Shown piece after piece: positions 50,233 through 58,091 of a stretch of 64,000 nt of DNA (position 1 is its first letter; each line of letters starts with the position of its first letter). Source of the stretch: Pseudomonas sp. GM79 (GTDB lineage: Bacteria; Pseudomonadota; Gammaproteobacteria; Pseudomonadales; Pseudomonadaceae); NCBI RefSeq assembly GCF_000282495.1, contig NZ_AKJE01000110.1, forward strand, positions 48,170-112,169. The letters run 5' to 3'. Under the pieces are notes generated by a model, which had not been told where the DNA came from, searched no databases, and worked only from the letters and a program-made list of their open reading frames with translations. Position numbers and translations under genes: made by a program.

Positions 50233-50694
50233 ATGAACACCGAGCGCAACAACCCGGATAACTGCGACGACCTGCTGCTGGATAATCAGGTCTGCTTCGC
50301 CCTGCATTCCACCTCGCTGCTGATGACCAAAGTCTACAAGCCGCTGCTGCAAGCGCTGGGCCTGACCTATCCGCAGTACCTGGCGATGATGGTGTTGTGG
50401 GAAAAGGATGGGTTGACGGTCGGCGAAATCAGCACCCGACTGCTGACCGATCCCGGTTCCCTCACCCCGCTGCTCAAGCGCCTGGAAGCCGAAGGCCTGC
50501 TGAGCCGTACCCGCAGCCGTGAAGACGAGCGAGTAGTGATTGTCGAACTGACCGAGCAAGGCCGTGCGCTGCGAGACAAGGCGCGGGGCATTCCCCAGTG
50601 CATCCTCGGCGCCAGCGGACAAACGCTGGAACAGTTGAAAAAGCTGCAAGCGGATCTTCAAGCGCTGCGTAGTCATCTGCAAGACAGCCTCTGA
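50233..50694 (+). CDS. ohrR: Organic hydroperoxide resistance repressor OhrR
   Basis: 153 residues from ATG 50233. MarR fold, with the sensing Cys in LDNQVCFALHSTSL and the recognition helix region TDPGSLTPLLKRLEAEGLLSRTRSREDERVV. It is closely similar in layout to OspR at 34474 (same length, LGLTYPQYLAM). It is 349 bases upstream of ohr and in the same direction. Confidence 0.92.
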   Translation: MNTERNNPDNCDDLLLDNQVCFALHSTSLLMTKVYKPLLQALGLTYPQYLAMMVLWEKDGLTVGEISTRLLTDPGSLTPLLKRLEAEGLLSRTRSREDERVVIVELTEQGRALRDKARGIPQCILGASGQTLEQLKKLQADLQALRSHLQDSL

Positions 50695-50716
50695 CCTCAA
50701 AACACCACCAATCCCT

Positions 50717-50806
50717 TGTGGGAGCGGGCTTGCTCGCGAAGGCGGTTTGTCATTCAGCATCAGTGTTGCCTGACAGTCCGCTTTCGCGAGCAAGCCCGCT
50801 CCCACA
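50717..50806. repeat. REPIN between ohrR and ohr
   Basis: TGTGGGAGCGGGCTTGCTCG arm and inverted CGAGCAAGCCCGCTCCCACA around a 41-base spacer. It separates ohrR and ohr although they are functionally linked. Confidence 0.9.
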
Positions 50807-50946
50807 TTGGTTTTGTGGTGTCCTTTCCAGCTTCGCCCGCCTCTCTCGAAAAAAACTCCCCACCAAAAATTCCGTCCCGACAGCTCTAGCTCAATACTTT
50901 TAACCGCATGCTTTCATTCGGAATCAAATTTTTTCAAAATTTTATC

Positions 50947-51014
50947 TTGCGCGCTAAATACTTGCGAGCTACATTCACCTCGCACTTACTTAGCGCGCAA
51001 ACATTTAGCGCAAA
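50947..51014. promoter_or_regulatory. Nested palindromes upstream of ohr (probable OhrR operator)
   Basis: Outer arms TTGCGCGCTAA (50947-50957) and TTAGCGCGCAA (50990-51000) are perfect inverted repeats. Inner arms TGCGAG (50963-50968) and CTCGCA (50979-50984) lie inside, with 5-base gaps on each side. A third partial copy TTTAGCGCAAA lies at 51004-51014. A -10-like TAAATA at 50955-50960 overlaps the left arm. Confidence 0.65.
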
Positions 51015-51043
51015 AACACCAAAACCCGAACGAGGCTCACACC

Positions 51044-51463
51044 ATGCAAACTCTCTACACCGCAATCGCAACCTCCACTGGCGGCCGTGACGGTCGTGCG
51101 ATCTCCAGCGACAACGTCCTCGATGTCAAACTCGCTACCCCGAAAGAACTCGGTGGTGCTGGTGGTGCGGCAACCAACCCTGAACAACTGTTCGCTGCCG
51201 GCTACTCCGCCTGCTTTATCGGCGCGCTGAAATTCGTCGCCAGCCAGACCAAACGCAAAATCCCGGACGACGCATCGATCACCGCCCATGTCGGCATCGG
51301 CCAGATCCCTGGCGGTTTCGGTCTGGACATCGACCTGCACATCAGCCTGCCGGGCCTTGAACAAGCCGACGCACAAAGCCTGGTAGAAGCTGCACACCAG
51401 GTCTGCCCGTACTCCAACGCCACCCGTGGCAACGTCGATGTGCGCCTGCACGTTACCGTCTAA
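51044..51463 (+). CDS. ohr: Organic hydroperoxide resistance protein Ohr
   Basis: 139 residues, exactly typical. The two redox cysteines are in AGYSACFIGALKF and HQVCPYSNAT, and the GGAGGAATNPEQLFAAGY motif is conserved. Reduces organic hydroperoxides with lipoylated partners. Start at 51044; the open frame upstream is not Ohr-like. Confidence 0.97.
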   Translation: MQTLYTAIATSTGGRDGRAISSDNVLDVKLATPKELGGAGGAATNPEQLFAAGYSACFIGALKFVASQTKRKIPDDASITAHVGIGQIPGGFGLDIDLHISLPGLEQADAQSLVEAAHQVCPYSNATRGNVDVRLHVTV

Positions 51464-51489
51464 TCGCTGACTCCAAGGCCTGACAGGAA

Positions 51490-52512
51490 ATGAACATGAA
51501 CACTTTCAGCAAAGTCTTGACCGGTACTCTTCTCGCCCTGTCCATCAACAGTGCATTCGCAGGCAATGGGGTTGAACACAACACCCAGGCGTTCCTCGAT
51601 GTACTGAATGCCGGCACCGGCAAACCGATGGAACAGCTCACCCCTGCCGAAGCCCGCGCGGTATTGGTGGGTGCGCAGGCCGGGGTAAAACTGACGCTGC
51701 CCAAAGCCGACGTCAGCGAGAAGACCATCCAGGTCGACGGCCAACCGATCAGCCTGACCATCGTTCGGCCAGCCGGGGTCAAAGGCGAGCTGCCGGTGTT
51801 CATGTTCTTCCACGGTGGTGGTTGGGTGCTGGGGGACTTCCCGACCCACGAACGACTGGTTCGGGATTTGGTAACGGGTTCGGGCGCAGCGGCGGTGTTC
51901 GTCAATTACACCCCGTCGCCGGAAGCGCATTACCCCGTGGCAATCAACCAGGCCTACGCCGCGACAAAGTGGGTGGCCGAGCACGGTAAAGAGATCAACG
52001 TCGACGGCAAACGTCTGGCCGTGGCCGGCAACAGCGTCGGTGGCAACATGGCAGCCGTGGTTGCGCTGATGGCCAAAGACAAAGGCACGCCGGCGATCAG
52101 GTATCAGGTGTTGTTGTGGCCGGTGACTGACGCCAGCTTCGAAACGGCGTCTTACAACCAGTTCGCCGAGGGGCACTTCCTCACCAAAAACATGATGAAG
52201 TGGTTCTGGGACAACTACACCACCGATGCCAAGCAACGGAACGAGATATACGCGTCACCGCTGCGGGCGAGTACCGCGCAACTCAAGGGCTTGCCACCCG
52301 CGCTGGTGCAGACGGCGAGCGCCGATGTCCTGCGCGATGAGGGTGAAGCCTACGCCCGCAAACTCGACGAGGCGGGGGTGCCGGTCACGGCAGTGCGCTA
52401 CAACGGCATGATCCATGACTACGGTTTGCTCAACGTAGTGAGCCAGGTGCCTGCGGTGCGTTCGGCGATGTTGCAGGCGTCTGAAGAGCTCAAGCAGCAT
52501 TTGAAGAAATAA
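51490..52512 (+). CDS. Secreted HSL-type alpha/beta hydrolase (esterase) next to ohr
   Basis: 340 residues (338 from ATG 51496). Signal peptide VLTGTLLALSINSAFAG cleaved after about residue 24, so periplasmic or exported. Oxyanion loop HGGGW and nucleophile motif GNSVGG (GDSAGG in most HSL members), Asp in TASADVLRDEG, His in GMIHDYGLL. It follows ohr by 26 bases in the same direction, so it may be induced with it. Substrate unknown; lipid-derived peroxide esters are a speculative idea. Confidence 0.85.
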   Translation: MNMNTFSKVLTGTLLALSINSAFAGNGVEHNTQAFLDVLNAGTGKPMEQLTPAEARAVLVGAQAGVKLTLPKADVSEKTIQVDGQPISLTIVRPAGVKGELPVFMFFHGGGWVLGDFPTHERLVRDLVTGSGAAAVFVNYTPSPEAHYPVAINQAYAATKWVAEHGKEINVDGKRLAVAGNSVGGNMAAVVALMAKDKGTPAIRYQVLLWPVTDASFETASYNQFAEGHFLTKNMMKWFWDNYTTDAKQRNEIYASPLRASTAQLKGLPPALVQTASADVLRDEGEAYARKLDEAGVPVTAVRYNGMIHDYGLLNVVSQVPAVRSAMLQASEELKQHLKK

Positions 52513-52523
52513 CGCAGGACAAA

Positions 52524-52613
52524 TGTGGGAGCCGGCTTGCTCGCGAAAGCGGTAGATCAGTCAATATTTCTGTTGAATGTGAAGCCGCCTTCGCGAGCAA
52601 GCCCGCTCCCACA
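52524..52613. repeat. REPIN between the esterase and efp
   Basis: TGTGGGAGCCGGCTTGCTCG (one C for G) and inverted CGAGCAAGCCCGCTCCCACA around a spacer of roughly 40 bases, between convergent genes. Confidence 0.9.
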
Positions 52614-52640
52614 ATGGATTCGCGTGTTTCTTGCAGTCAA

Positions 52641-52671
52641 AAAAAAGCCCGACACAATGGTCGGGCTTTTT
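52641..52671. terminator. Intrinsic terminator between the esterase and efp
   Basis: AAAAGCCCGAC-ACAATG-GTCGGGCTTTTT; likely usable by both converging genes. Confidence 0.88.
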
Positions 52672-52688
52672 CATTACTCAAGCGGTGC

Positions 52689-53258
52689 TTATTTGGCACG
52701 GCCTTTGTAAGAACCGCCTTCGCGGGTATCGATCTCGATCATGTCGCCGATTTCGATGAAGTCAGCAACCGACAGCTCGGTACCGTTCTTCAGTTTGGCA
52801 GGCTTCATCACCTTGCCGGAAGTGTCACCGCGAGCGGAACCTTCGGTGTAGTCAACCTGACGCACGATAGTGGTCGGCAGTTCTACGGAAACCAGACGCT
52901 CTTCGAAGAAGATCGCTTCGCAAACATCGGTCATGCCTTCTTCAACGAAAGGCAGAACGGCTTCGATGTCTTCTGCGTTCAGCTCGTACATGGTGTAGTC
53001 AGTGGTGTCCATGAACGTGTAGGTGTCGCCGCTGATGAAGGACAGAGTCGCTTCTTTGCGGTCGAGGATTACGTCGTCCAGCTTGTCATCGGCGCTGTAA
53101 ACGATCTCGGTCTTGTAACCGGTCAGCAGGTTTTTCAGCTTGGTCTTCATGATCGCGCTGTTACGACCCGACTTGGTGAATTCAGCTTTCTGAACCAGCC
53201 AAGGATCGTTTTCGAGACGGATCACGGTACCGGGTTTCAGTTCTTTACCAGTTTTCAT
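52689..53258 (-). CDS. efp: Translation elongation factor P
   Basis: 189 residues. Three beta barrels: KOW-like about 1-65, EF-P OB about 68-120, C-terminal OB (DFIEIGDMIEIDTREGG). The tip of domain I reads EFTKSGRNSA, with Arg at position 32 (not Lys34 as in E. coli), the site that EarP rhamnosylates. Relieves ribosome stalling at polyproline. Next gene upstream on this strand is earP. Confidence 0.98.
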   Translation of the reverse strand: MKTGKELKPGTVIRLENDPWLVQKAEFTKSGRNSAIMKTKLKNLLTGYKTEIVYSADDKLDDVILDRKEATLSFISGDTYTFMDTTDYTMYELNAEDIEAVLPFVEEGMTDVCEAIFFEERLVSVELPTTIVRQVDYTEGSARGDTSGKVMKPAKLKNGTELSVADFIEIGDMIEIDTREGGSYKGRAK

Positions 53259-53306
53259 TGCGAATATCCGAATTTGGATGGGATTTACAAAAATCTAGGC
53301 CGCGTA

Positions 53307-54464
53307 TCATATCCAATTTAGGTAAAACTGTACCAGCGCTGCGGCAAGATCTGCCTGCAAGGCTTGTTCCAGACACCATGTCTCGGCATGTTTTTCCAGT
53401 TCAGGCCAGTGTTTGCGGGTTGATTTCCAGTGATCGGTCATTGTCTCACCTGCATTCCATGCCCGCCATAGACCGCTGATCGCCTCGCGGGCAGGCCCGG
53501 ACAGGCCTTGGGTGTACAGGGTCAGGAAAGCGTCGAGCTTATCCAGGTGGATGTCTTCGTCCTGCCGATAGATGTGCCAGAGCAGCGGCCGACCTGCCCA
53601 TTGGGCGCGGACAAAGGAGTCTTCACCGCGCACGGCGTTGAAATCGCAGCTCCACAGCAGCAGGTCATACTGATCCTGCCGGACGAACGGCAACACTTGC
53701 ACGGTCAAGGCACCGCGCACATGCACCGCACCGGCCTTCAGCCCATCCACCCCGAGCCAGCGTTCGACGTCGCCGAGAATCCGCCCTTCGGGCACCAGCA
53801 AATGCGTCGGCGTCGAGTCGCCAGCCATCGCGTCGAGCCAACTGGCTAGCCCGGTATTTTCGTAGGCAAACAGCGAGATCAGTTGTGCATTCGGCGCACG
53901 ATCAATTCCCAAGCCTTGCAGGAATTCTTGCTGAGCTTGCGGACTTTGCTGAAACTGCCGACGCCGCTCCAGCAATCCGCTTTCACGCAACAAGCCACCA
54001 GTGCCCTTGCGAAAGCCCGGGAAGAAAAAGAACTTCTGCACGTTCTTGTACTTCACCGACGGCAAGCCGTGACAGCCGACAACCCAGTCTTCGGCACTCA
54101 GGTAATCGAGGTTCATCCACAGCGGCGGTTTTTCCCGTTCCGCCATGGCCTCCATATAGGCACTCGGCAACTGGCAGGCGAATGCGGCGATGACGACATC
54201 AGCGGCTTCGGTGGGCTGCCAGTTGGCCGACCACTGTCGCACCTCCACGCCCTGCTGCCACTGCTGCGCAGCGTTGATGTCGATGTCCGGACACAAACGC
54301 TCGAAGGCTCGCAAATCGTCGACCCACAAGCGCACCGTCACGGCATGTTCGGCCACCAGTTGTCGGGCCAGGCGCCAGGTCACACCGATGTCGCCAAAGT
54401 TGTCGACCACGGTGCAAAAAATATCCCAGCGCCAGCGGTTTTTCACTTGAGGCATTTCAGGCAT
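53307..54464 (-). CDS. earP: EF-P arginine 32 rhamnosyltransferase EarP
   Basis: 385 residues (DUF2331). Substrate-binding motifs: NFGDIGVTWRLARQL near residues 22-36, PPLWMNLDYLSAEDWV, and LLLWSCDFNAVRGEDSFVRAQWAG with the catalytic-region acidic and Arg/Asp residues. Uses dTDP-rhamnose to modify Arg32 of EF-P. It precedes efp on the same strand by 48 bases and is probably co-transcribed. Confidence 0.97.
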   Translation of the reverse strand: MPEMPQVKNRWRWDIFCTVVDNFGDIGVTWRLARQLVAEHAVTVRLWVDDLRAFERLCPDIDINAAQQWQQGVEVRQWSANWQPTEAADVVIAAFACQLPSAYMEAMAEREKPPLWMNLDYLSAEDWVVGCHGLPSVKYKNVQKFFFFPGFRKGTGGLLRESGLLERRRQFQQSPQAQQEFLQGLGIDRAPNAQLISLFAYENTGLASWLDAMAGDSTPTHLLVPEGRILGDVERWLGVDGLKAGAVHVRGALTVQVLPFVRQDQYDLLLWSCDFNAVRGEDSFVRAQWAGRPLLWHIYRQDEDIHLDKLDAFLTLYTQGLSGPAREAISGLWRAWNAGETMTDHWKSTRKHWPELEKHAETWCLEQALQADLAAALVQFYLNWI

Positions 54465-54588
54465 TCCAGGCTCCCGTTGGCAAAGGCGCCGATTGTCCGC
54501 ATAAATTACCCCGTGCAGAAGAGCCGACGGCGATTAATCTTCATGCGACAATCGCCACTTGCCCGCGACCACCCGCCAGGAGGCAGTA

Positions 54589-54987
54589 ATGCCCTACCGT
54601 CCCAACCCGCGCCGTCCCTTGCCGATCCAGTTTAATGCGCTGCAACTGACCGGCAGTATTGCCCTCGGTTTGTGGCTGGGATTCATCGCGATCGCACTGA
54701 CTTGCTGGCTCGCCTGGCGCTTGTTGTTCAACGAGCAATTGGCGCCCTTGGCCCAGGCGGTGGAGCAACTGGCAAAGCCACCGGTGATTGAGCAACCCGC
54801 CTCGCAGAACCCGATGTTCGAACAGTACGAGGACCATCTGCGCAGGAATGAACAGCAGCAAATGGTGGAACAGGCCAGAAGCAGTAAACACAATCTGTCC
54901 AATCCAAAATGCCAATTCTGGCTGCAGCAAAATCAAACGGCGCCGAGCGAAAAAAGCCGCGCCAACGTCCTGCAATTCTGCGACTGA
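54589..54987 (+). CDS. Small membrane protein of unknown function
   Basis: 132 residues from ATG 54589, AGGAGG upstream. One helix at about 24-46 (LTGSIALGLWLGFIAIALTCWLAW), then a Gln/Glu-rich charged tail (QYEDHLRRNEQQQMVEQARSS) and two cysteines (CQFWLQQ...CD at the end). Predicted single-pass inner-membrane protein with the charged part in the periplasm or cytoplasm undetermined. It runs together with the GreA/B-like gene 15 bases later. Confidence 0.75.
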   Translation: MPYRPNPRRPLPIQFNALQLTGSIALGLWLGFIAIALTCWLAWRLLFNEQLAPLAQAVEQLAKPPVIEQPASQNPMFEQYEDHLRRNEQQQMVEQARSSKHNLSNPKCQFWLQQNQTAPSEKSRANVLQFCD

Positions 54988-55001
54988 TCAAGAAGCTCTC
55001 C

Positions 55002-55469
55002 ATGCACAAGCCGACCGTCCACCAACTGATTATCGACAAGCTGCGGATCGATCTCGACATCGCTGAACGTGCCGCGCAAACCGCTTACGAAACCGCGACC
55101 CACGAAGAAAACATAGCCGAAAACAAGTACGACACGCTGGGGCTGGAGGCGTCTTATCTGGCGGCCGGACAGGCCAGACGAGTGGAAGAAATCAGGCAGT
55201 CATTGACCCTTTGCCAGAACCTGACATTACGGCCTTATGACGATCAGCGCGGCATCGAAGTCGGTGCCCTGCTCGGTCTGGAAGACGAAAAGGGTCGCGA
55301 ACAATGGCTGTTCCTGGCCCCCGACGCGGCCGGGCTGAAGATCGATCTGGTGGGGCAATTGATTACCGTCATTACCCCTCGCTCGCCGCTGGGCAAGTTC
55401 GAAGGGGATGAAGTGGAGATTCTGGTGGCGGGCGCTCGGCAACAGTTTTCTGTCACCGAGGTGATTTAG
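55002..55469 (+). CDS. GreA/GreB C-terminal-domain-like protein
   Basis: 155 residues from ATG 55002 (the longer frame overlapping the previous gene is not used). The C-terminal third (LVGQLITVITPRSPLGKFEGDEVEILV) resembles the FKBP-like GreA/B and Rnk domain that binds RNA polymerase. The N-terminal part has only one helical segment (IIDKLRIDLDIAERAAQTAYETATHEEN), so it may lack the two-helix finger of GreA. Role in transcription is inferred; converges on cysB with 3 bases between stops. Confidence 0.75.
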   Translation: MHKPTVHQLIIDKLRIDLDIAERAAQTAYETATHEENIAENKYDTLGLEASYLAAGQARRVEEIRQSLTLCQNLTLRPYDDQRGIEVGALLGLEDEKGREQWLFLAPDAAGLKIDLVGQLITVITPRSPLGKFEGDEVEILVAGARQQFSVTEVI

Positions 55470-55472
55470 CGA

Positions 55473-56447
55473 TTAATGCACCGGCAGTTCGACGCCGTCG
55501 AACAGCTCTTCCAGTTCCTGTTTGTTGTGGCACTGAATGGCCTTGGCCATGACTTCGCGGGTCAGGTGCGGCGCGAATTTCTCGATGAAGTCGCACATGA
55601 AACCACGCAAGAAGGTGCCGCGACGGAAACCGATTTTGGTAATGCTGGATTCGAACAACTCGCTGGCATCGAGCACCACCAGGTCGCTATCGAGTTTGGT
55701 GTCGACCGCCATTTTCGCCACGATGCCCACGCCCAGGCCCAGACGAACATAAGTCTTGATCACGTCGGCGTCGGCGGCGGTGAACACCACTTTGGGTGTC
55801 AGACCACGATGGCTGAAGGCTTCGTCGAGTTTCGAACGGCCGGTAAAACCGAACACGTACGTCACGATCGGGTATTCGGCCAGGGCTTCAAGGGTCAGCT
55901 TCGACAGCTTGGTCAGCGGGTGGCCTTGAGGCACGACCACGCAGCGGTTCCAGCGGTAGCACGGCATCATCACCAGGTCGCCGAACAACTCCAGCGCTTC
56001 GGTCGCGATGGCGAAATCGACGGTGCCGTCAGCGGCCATCTCGGCGATCTGCATCGGCGAACCCTGGTGCATGTGCAGGGCAACATCCGGGTATTGCTTG
56101 ATGAAATTGCTGATCACCGGTGGCAATGCATAACGCGCCTGGGTGTGCGTGGTGGCGATCGACAGGGTGCCTTTTTTCTCGTTGGAGAATTCCTGGGCGA
56201 TCTGCTTGATGCTTTCAACTTTGCGCAGGATTTCGCCGGCGGTGGTGATGATGCGCTCGCCAGCCGGGGTAACCCGGGTCAAGTGCTTGCCGCTGCGGGC
56301 GAAAACCTCGACCCCCAATTCGTCTTCCAGCAGACGGATCTGTTTGCTGATGCCCGGTTGCGAGGTGTAGAGGCTTTGGGCTGTAGCTGAAACGTTGAGG
56401 TCGTGGTGCGCCACTTCCCAGATGTAGCGCAATTGTTGAAGCTTCAT
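55473..56447 (-). CDS. cysB: LysR-family regulator of cysteine biosynthesis CysB
   Basis: 324 residues, matching CysB. MKLQQLRYIWEVAHHDLNVSATAQSLYTSQPGISKQIRLLEDELG is the family helix-turn-helix, and TTHTQARYALPPVISNF the sulfate/acetylserine-binding region. Activates sulfur assimilation genes with O-acetylserine or N-acetylserine as inducer. The AT-rich upstream region (56450-56560) likely holds its promoter. Confidence 0.96.
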   Translation of the reverse strand: MKLQQLRYIWEVAHHDLNVSATAQSLYTSQPGISKQIRLLEDELGVEVFARSGKHLTRVTPAGERIITTAGEILRKVESIKQIAQEFSNEKKGTLSIATTHTQARYALPPVISNFIKQYPDVALHMHQGSPMQIAEMAADGTVDFAIATEALELFGDLVMMPCYRWNRCVVVPQGHPLTKLSKLTLEALAEYPIVTYVFGFTGRSKLDEAFSHRGLTPKVVFTAADADVIKTYVRLGLGVGIVAKMAVDTKLDSDLVVLDASELFESSITKIGFRRGTFLRGFMCDFIEKFAPHLTREVMAKAIQCHNKQELEELFDGVELPVH

Positions 56448-56560
56448 ATGAATCCCTCAAAGCAGGTAGACGCCACGGGCATCAGCGACGATATATAACT
56501 ATATTAATGGTTTGATTAATAAATCTAGAACTTTTTTATCAAAACGCCATTATTCGTGTC

Positions 56561-57064
56561 CTAGCGATCCCCTTTGCGACGACGTTCCATCAGCGGCACC
56601 AGATAGACCGGCACCCTGGACAGTTGCAACACGCGCGCAGCGGTTCGGCCCAATGGCGTTTCGGCGCCAGCGCCATGACTGTGACTTCCTACGATCAGCA
56701 AATCGACGGAGAGTTTCTGCGCCTGCTCGAGAATCACCTGCGACGGATCGCCCTGCAGCACCCGCACTGCCCGAATCCGTTCCAGGTCCTGCTCCCCCTC
56801 ATCCCCCAGTTCTTCGCGAAAGCTGTCGAGCACCCGCTGCTCGATATTGGCAATCACCGTATTCAGGCCCTGGCTGTGAAACTCGTTCAAGGCCTGCTCA
56901 TCGAGGTAACTCTGAAGCACCGATTCGGCGAACAACCCCATCGGCTCAACCGCGTGCACCACATACAAGTCGGCATTGAATGTTCGAGCCAGTGCCAACG
57001 CATGCTGCATCACAAAAGGTGCATACAGACCGAGGTCGGTGGCATACAGCATCGAATGAATCAT
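56561..57064 (-). CDS. Universal stress protein A family
   Basis: 167 residues, AGGAGGT upstream. UspA fold with ATP-binding segment VGSHSHGAGAETPLGRTAARVLQLSRVPVYLVP at residues 125-157. Start HSMLYATDLGLYAPFVMQHALALARTF. Role in stress survival is general. Separate small gene upstream of cysB on the same strand. Confidence 0.9.
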   Translation of the reverse strand: MIHSMLYATDLGLYAPFVMQHALALARTFNADLYVVHAVEPMGLFAESVLQSYLDEQALNEFHSQGLNTVIANIEQRVLDSFREELGDEGEQDLERIRAVRVLQGDPSQVILEQAQKLSVDLLIVGSHSHGAGAETPLGRTAARVLQLSRVPVYLVPLMERRRKGDR

Positions 57065-57160
57065 TGGGACCTCCTGAATGCCAACATGGCGGAGATTGAT
57101 TCAGCTTAGCAGTGCGGTGACGAGTGCGGCGTTCGGCGCAACGCATTGAACCGCAGCGCT

Positions 57161-58066
57161 TTAAATCGACGGCTCGTTACTGATGCCATGCGGCACGTGA
57201 CCGGTGGCGACCACTTCGCGGGCCAGCTCGCAATGGCCGGCCTGGTCATCGAAAAATACGTCGGCGGCAAAGGCTTCGAGAAAGGCTGATTTGGTCAGCC
57301 CTCCCAGGAACAGCGACTCGTCCAGACGGATGTCCCATTCGCGCAAGGTGCGGATCACCCGTTCATGGGCCGGCGCCGAGCGCGCCGTCACCAGCGCGGT
57401 GCGGATCGGACAGGCATCGTCGGGGAACTCGCGCTGCAAAAGGTTGAGCGCCGCGAGGAATCCTTTGAACGGCCCGCCGCGCAAAGGCTCGCGGGCGGCC
57501 TCACGCTCGCTGGCCTGAAACGCTGCAAGGCCTCCCGATTGATAGACCCGCTCCGACTCATCGGAAAACAGTACCGCGTCACCGTCGAATGCAATGCGCA
57601 ATTCATCGCTGGCGGCGCGACTGGCACCGCCCGACAGAATAGTCGCTGCCGCGAAACCGGCATCCAGCGCACTGCGCACATCGTCGGAATGGGTCGAAAG
57701 AAACAGGTCGCAGCCAAAGGCCTTCAGGTATGGGTAAGGACTGCGCCCGCCGACAAATGCCGCACGCGAAATCGCCAAGCCATAATGATGAATAGAATTG
57801 AAAACCCGCAGGCCGGTGTCGGCGCTGTTGCGCGACACCAGGATTACCTCGACCCGGGCACGGCCGAGACTGGCGTTCAGGTTCAGGAGTTTTTCGACTA
57901 ACGGGAACGCATCGCCGGGCTCGAGAATTTCGTCTTCGTGTTCGATCTGGTATTGCCGATAGGCCTCGACGCCGCTCGACAGATAAACCTTGTGGCTCTC
58001 GCTCAAGTCGAACAGTGCTCGCGAAGAAATCGCCAACACCAGTTTGTCGTCTATGCCATTGGCCAT
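57161..58066 (-). CDS. Cytosolic 5'-nucleotidase family (PF06189)
   Basis: 301 residues. Motifs of the cN-I type: LVLAISSRALFDLSESHKVY, ILVSRNSADTGLRVFNSIHHYGL, FLSTHSDDVRSALDAG and the C-terminal ADVFFDDQAGHCELA. Predicted to dephosphorylate nucleoside monophosphates. No obvious partner genes. Confidence 0.85.
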   Translation of the reverse strand: MANGIDDKLVLAISSRALFDLSESHKVYLSSGVEAYRQYQIEHEDEILEPGDAFPLVEKLLNLNASLGRARVEVILVSRNSADTGLRVFNSIHHYGLAISRAAFVGGRSPYPYLKAFGCDLFLSTHSDDVRSALDAGFAAATILSGGASRAASDELRIAFDGDAVLFSDESERVYQSGGLAAFQASEREAAREPLRGGPFKGFLAALNLLQREFPDDACPIRTALVTARSAPAHERVIRTLREWDIRLDESLFLGGLTKSAFLEAFAADVFFDDQAGHCELAREVVATGHVPHGISNEPSI

Positions 58067-58091
58067 GCCCTTCCCTCTCCTTTTGGCCGAC

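Larger units (their letters stand above)
50695..51043. other. Intergenic region between ohrR and ohr
   Basis: 349 bases: REPIN (50717-50806), an AT-rich block at 50830-50945, and the nested palindrome with probable ohr promoter (50947-51014). No gene is supported. Confidence 0.8.

Noticed and set aside
50807..51043. N-terminal extension of Ohr
   Set aside because: The open frame upstream of 51044 crosses the REPIN and operator region and is not Ohr-like; the 139-residue product from 51044 is exactly the family length.
1316..52613. CRISPR array suggested by many similar repeats
   Set aside because: Copies are dispersed single hairpins between genes, not direct repeats with regular unique spacers, and no cas genes are present.
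52696..52712. RpoN-like TGGCAC in the efp region
   Set aside because: Inside the efp coding sequence and without the TTGC partner at the right spacing.
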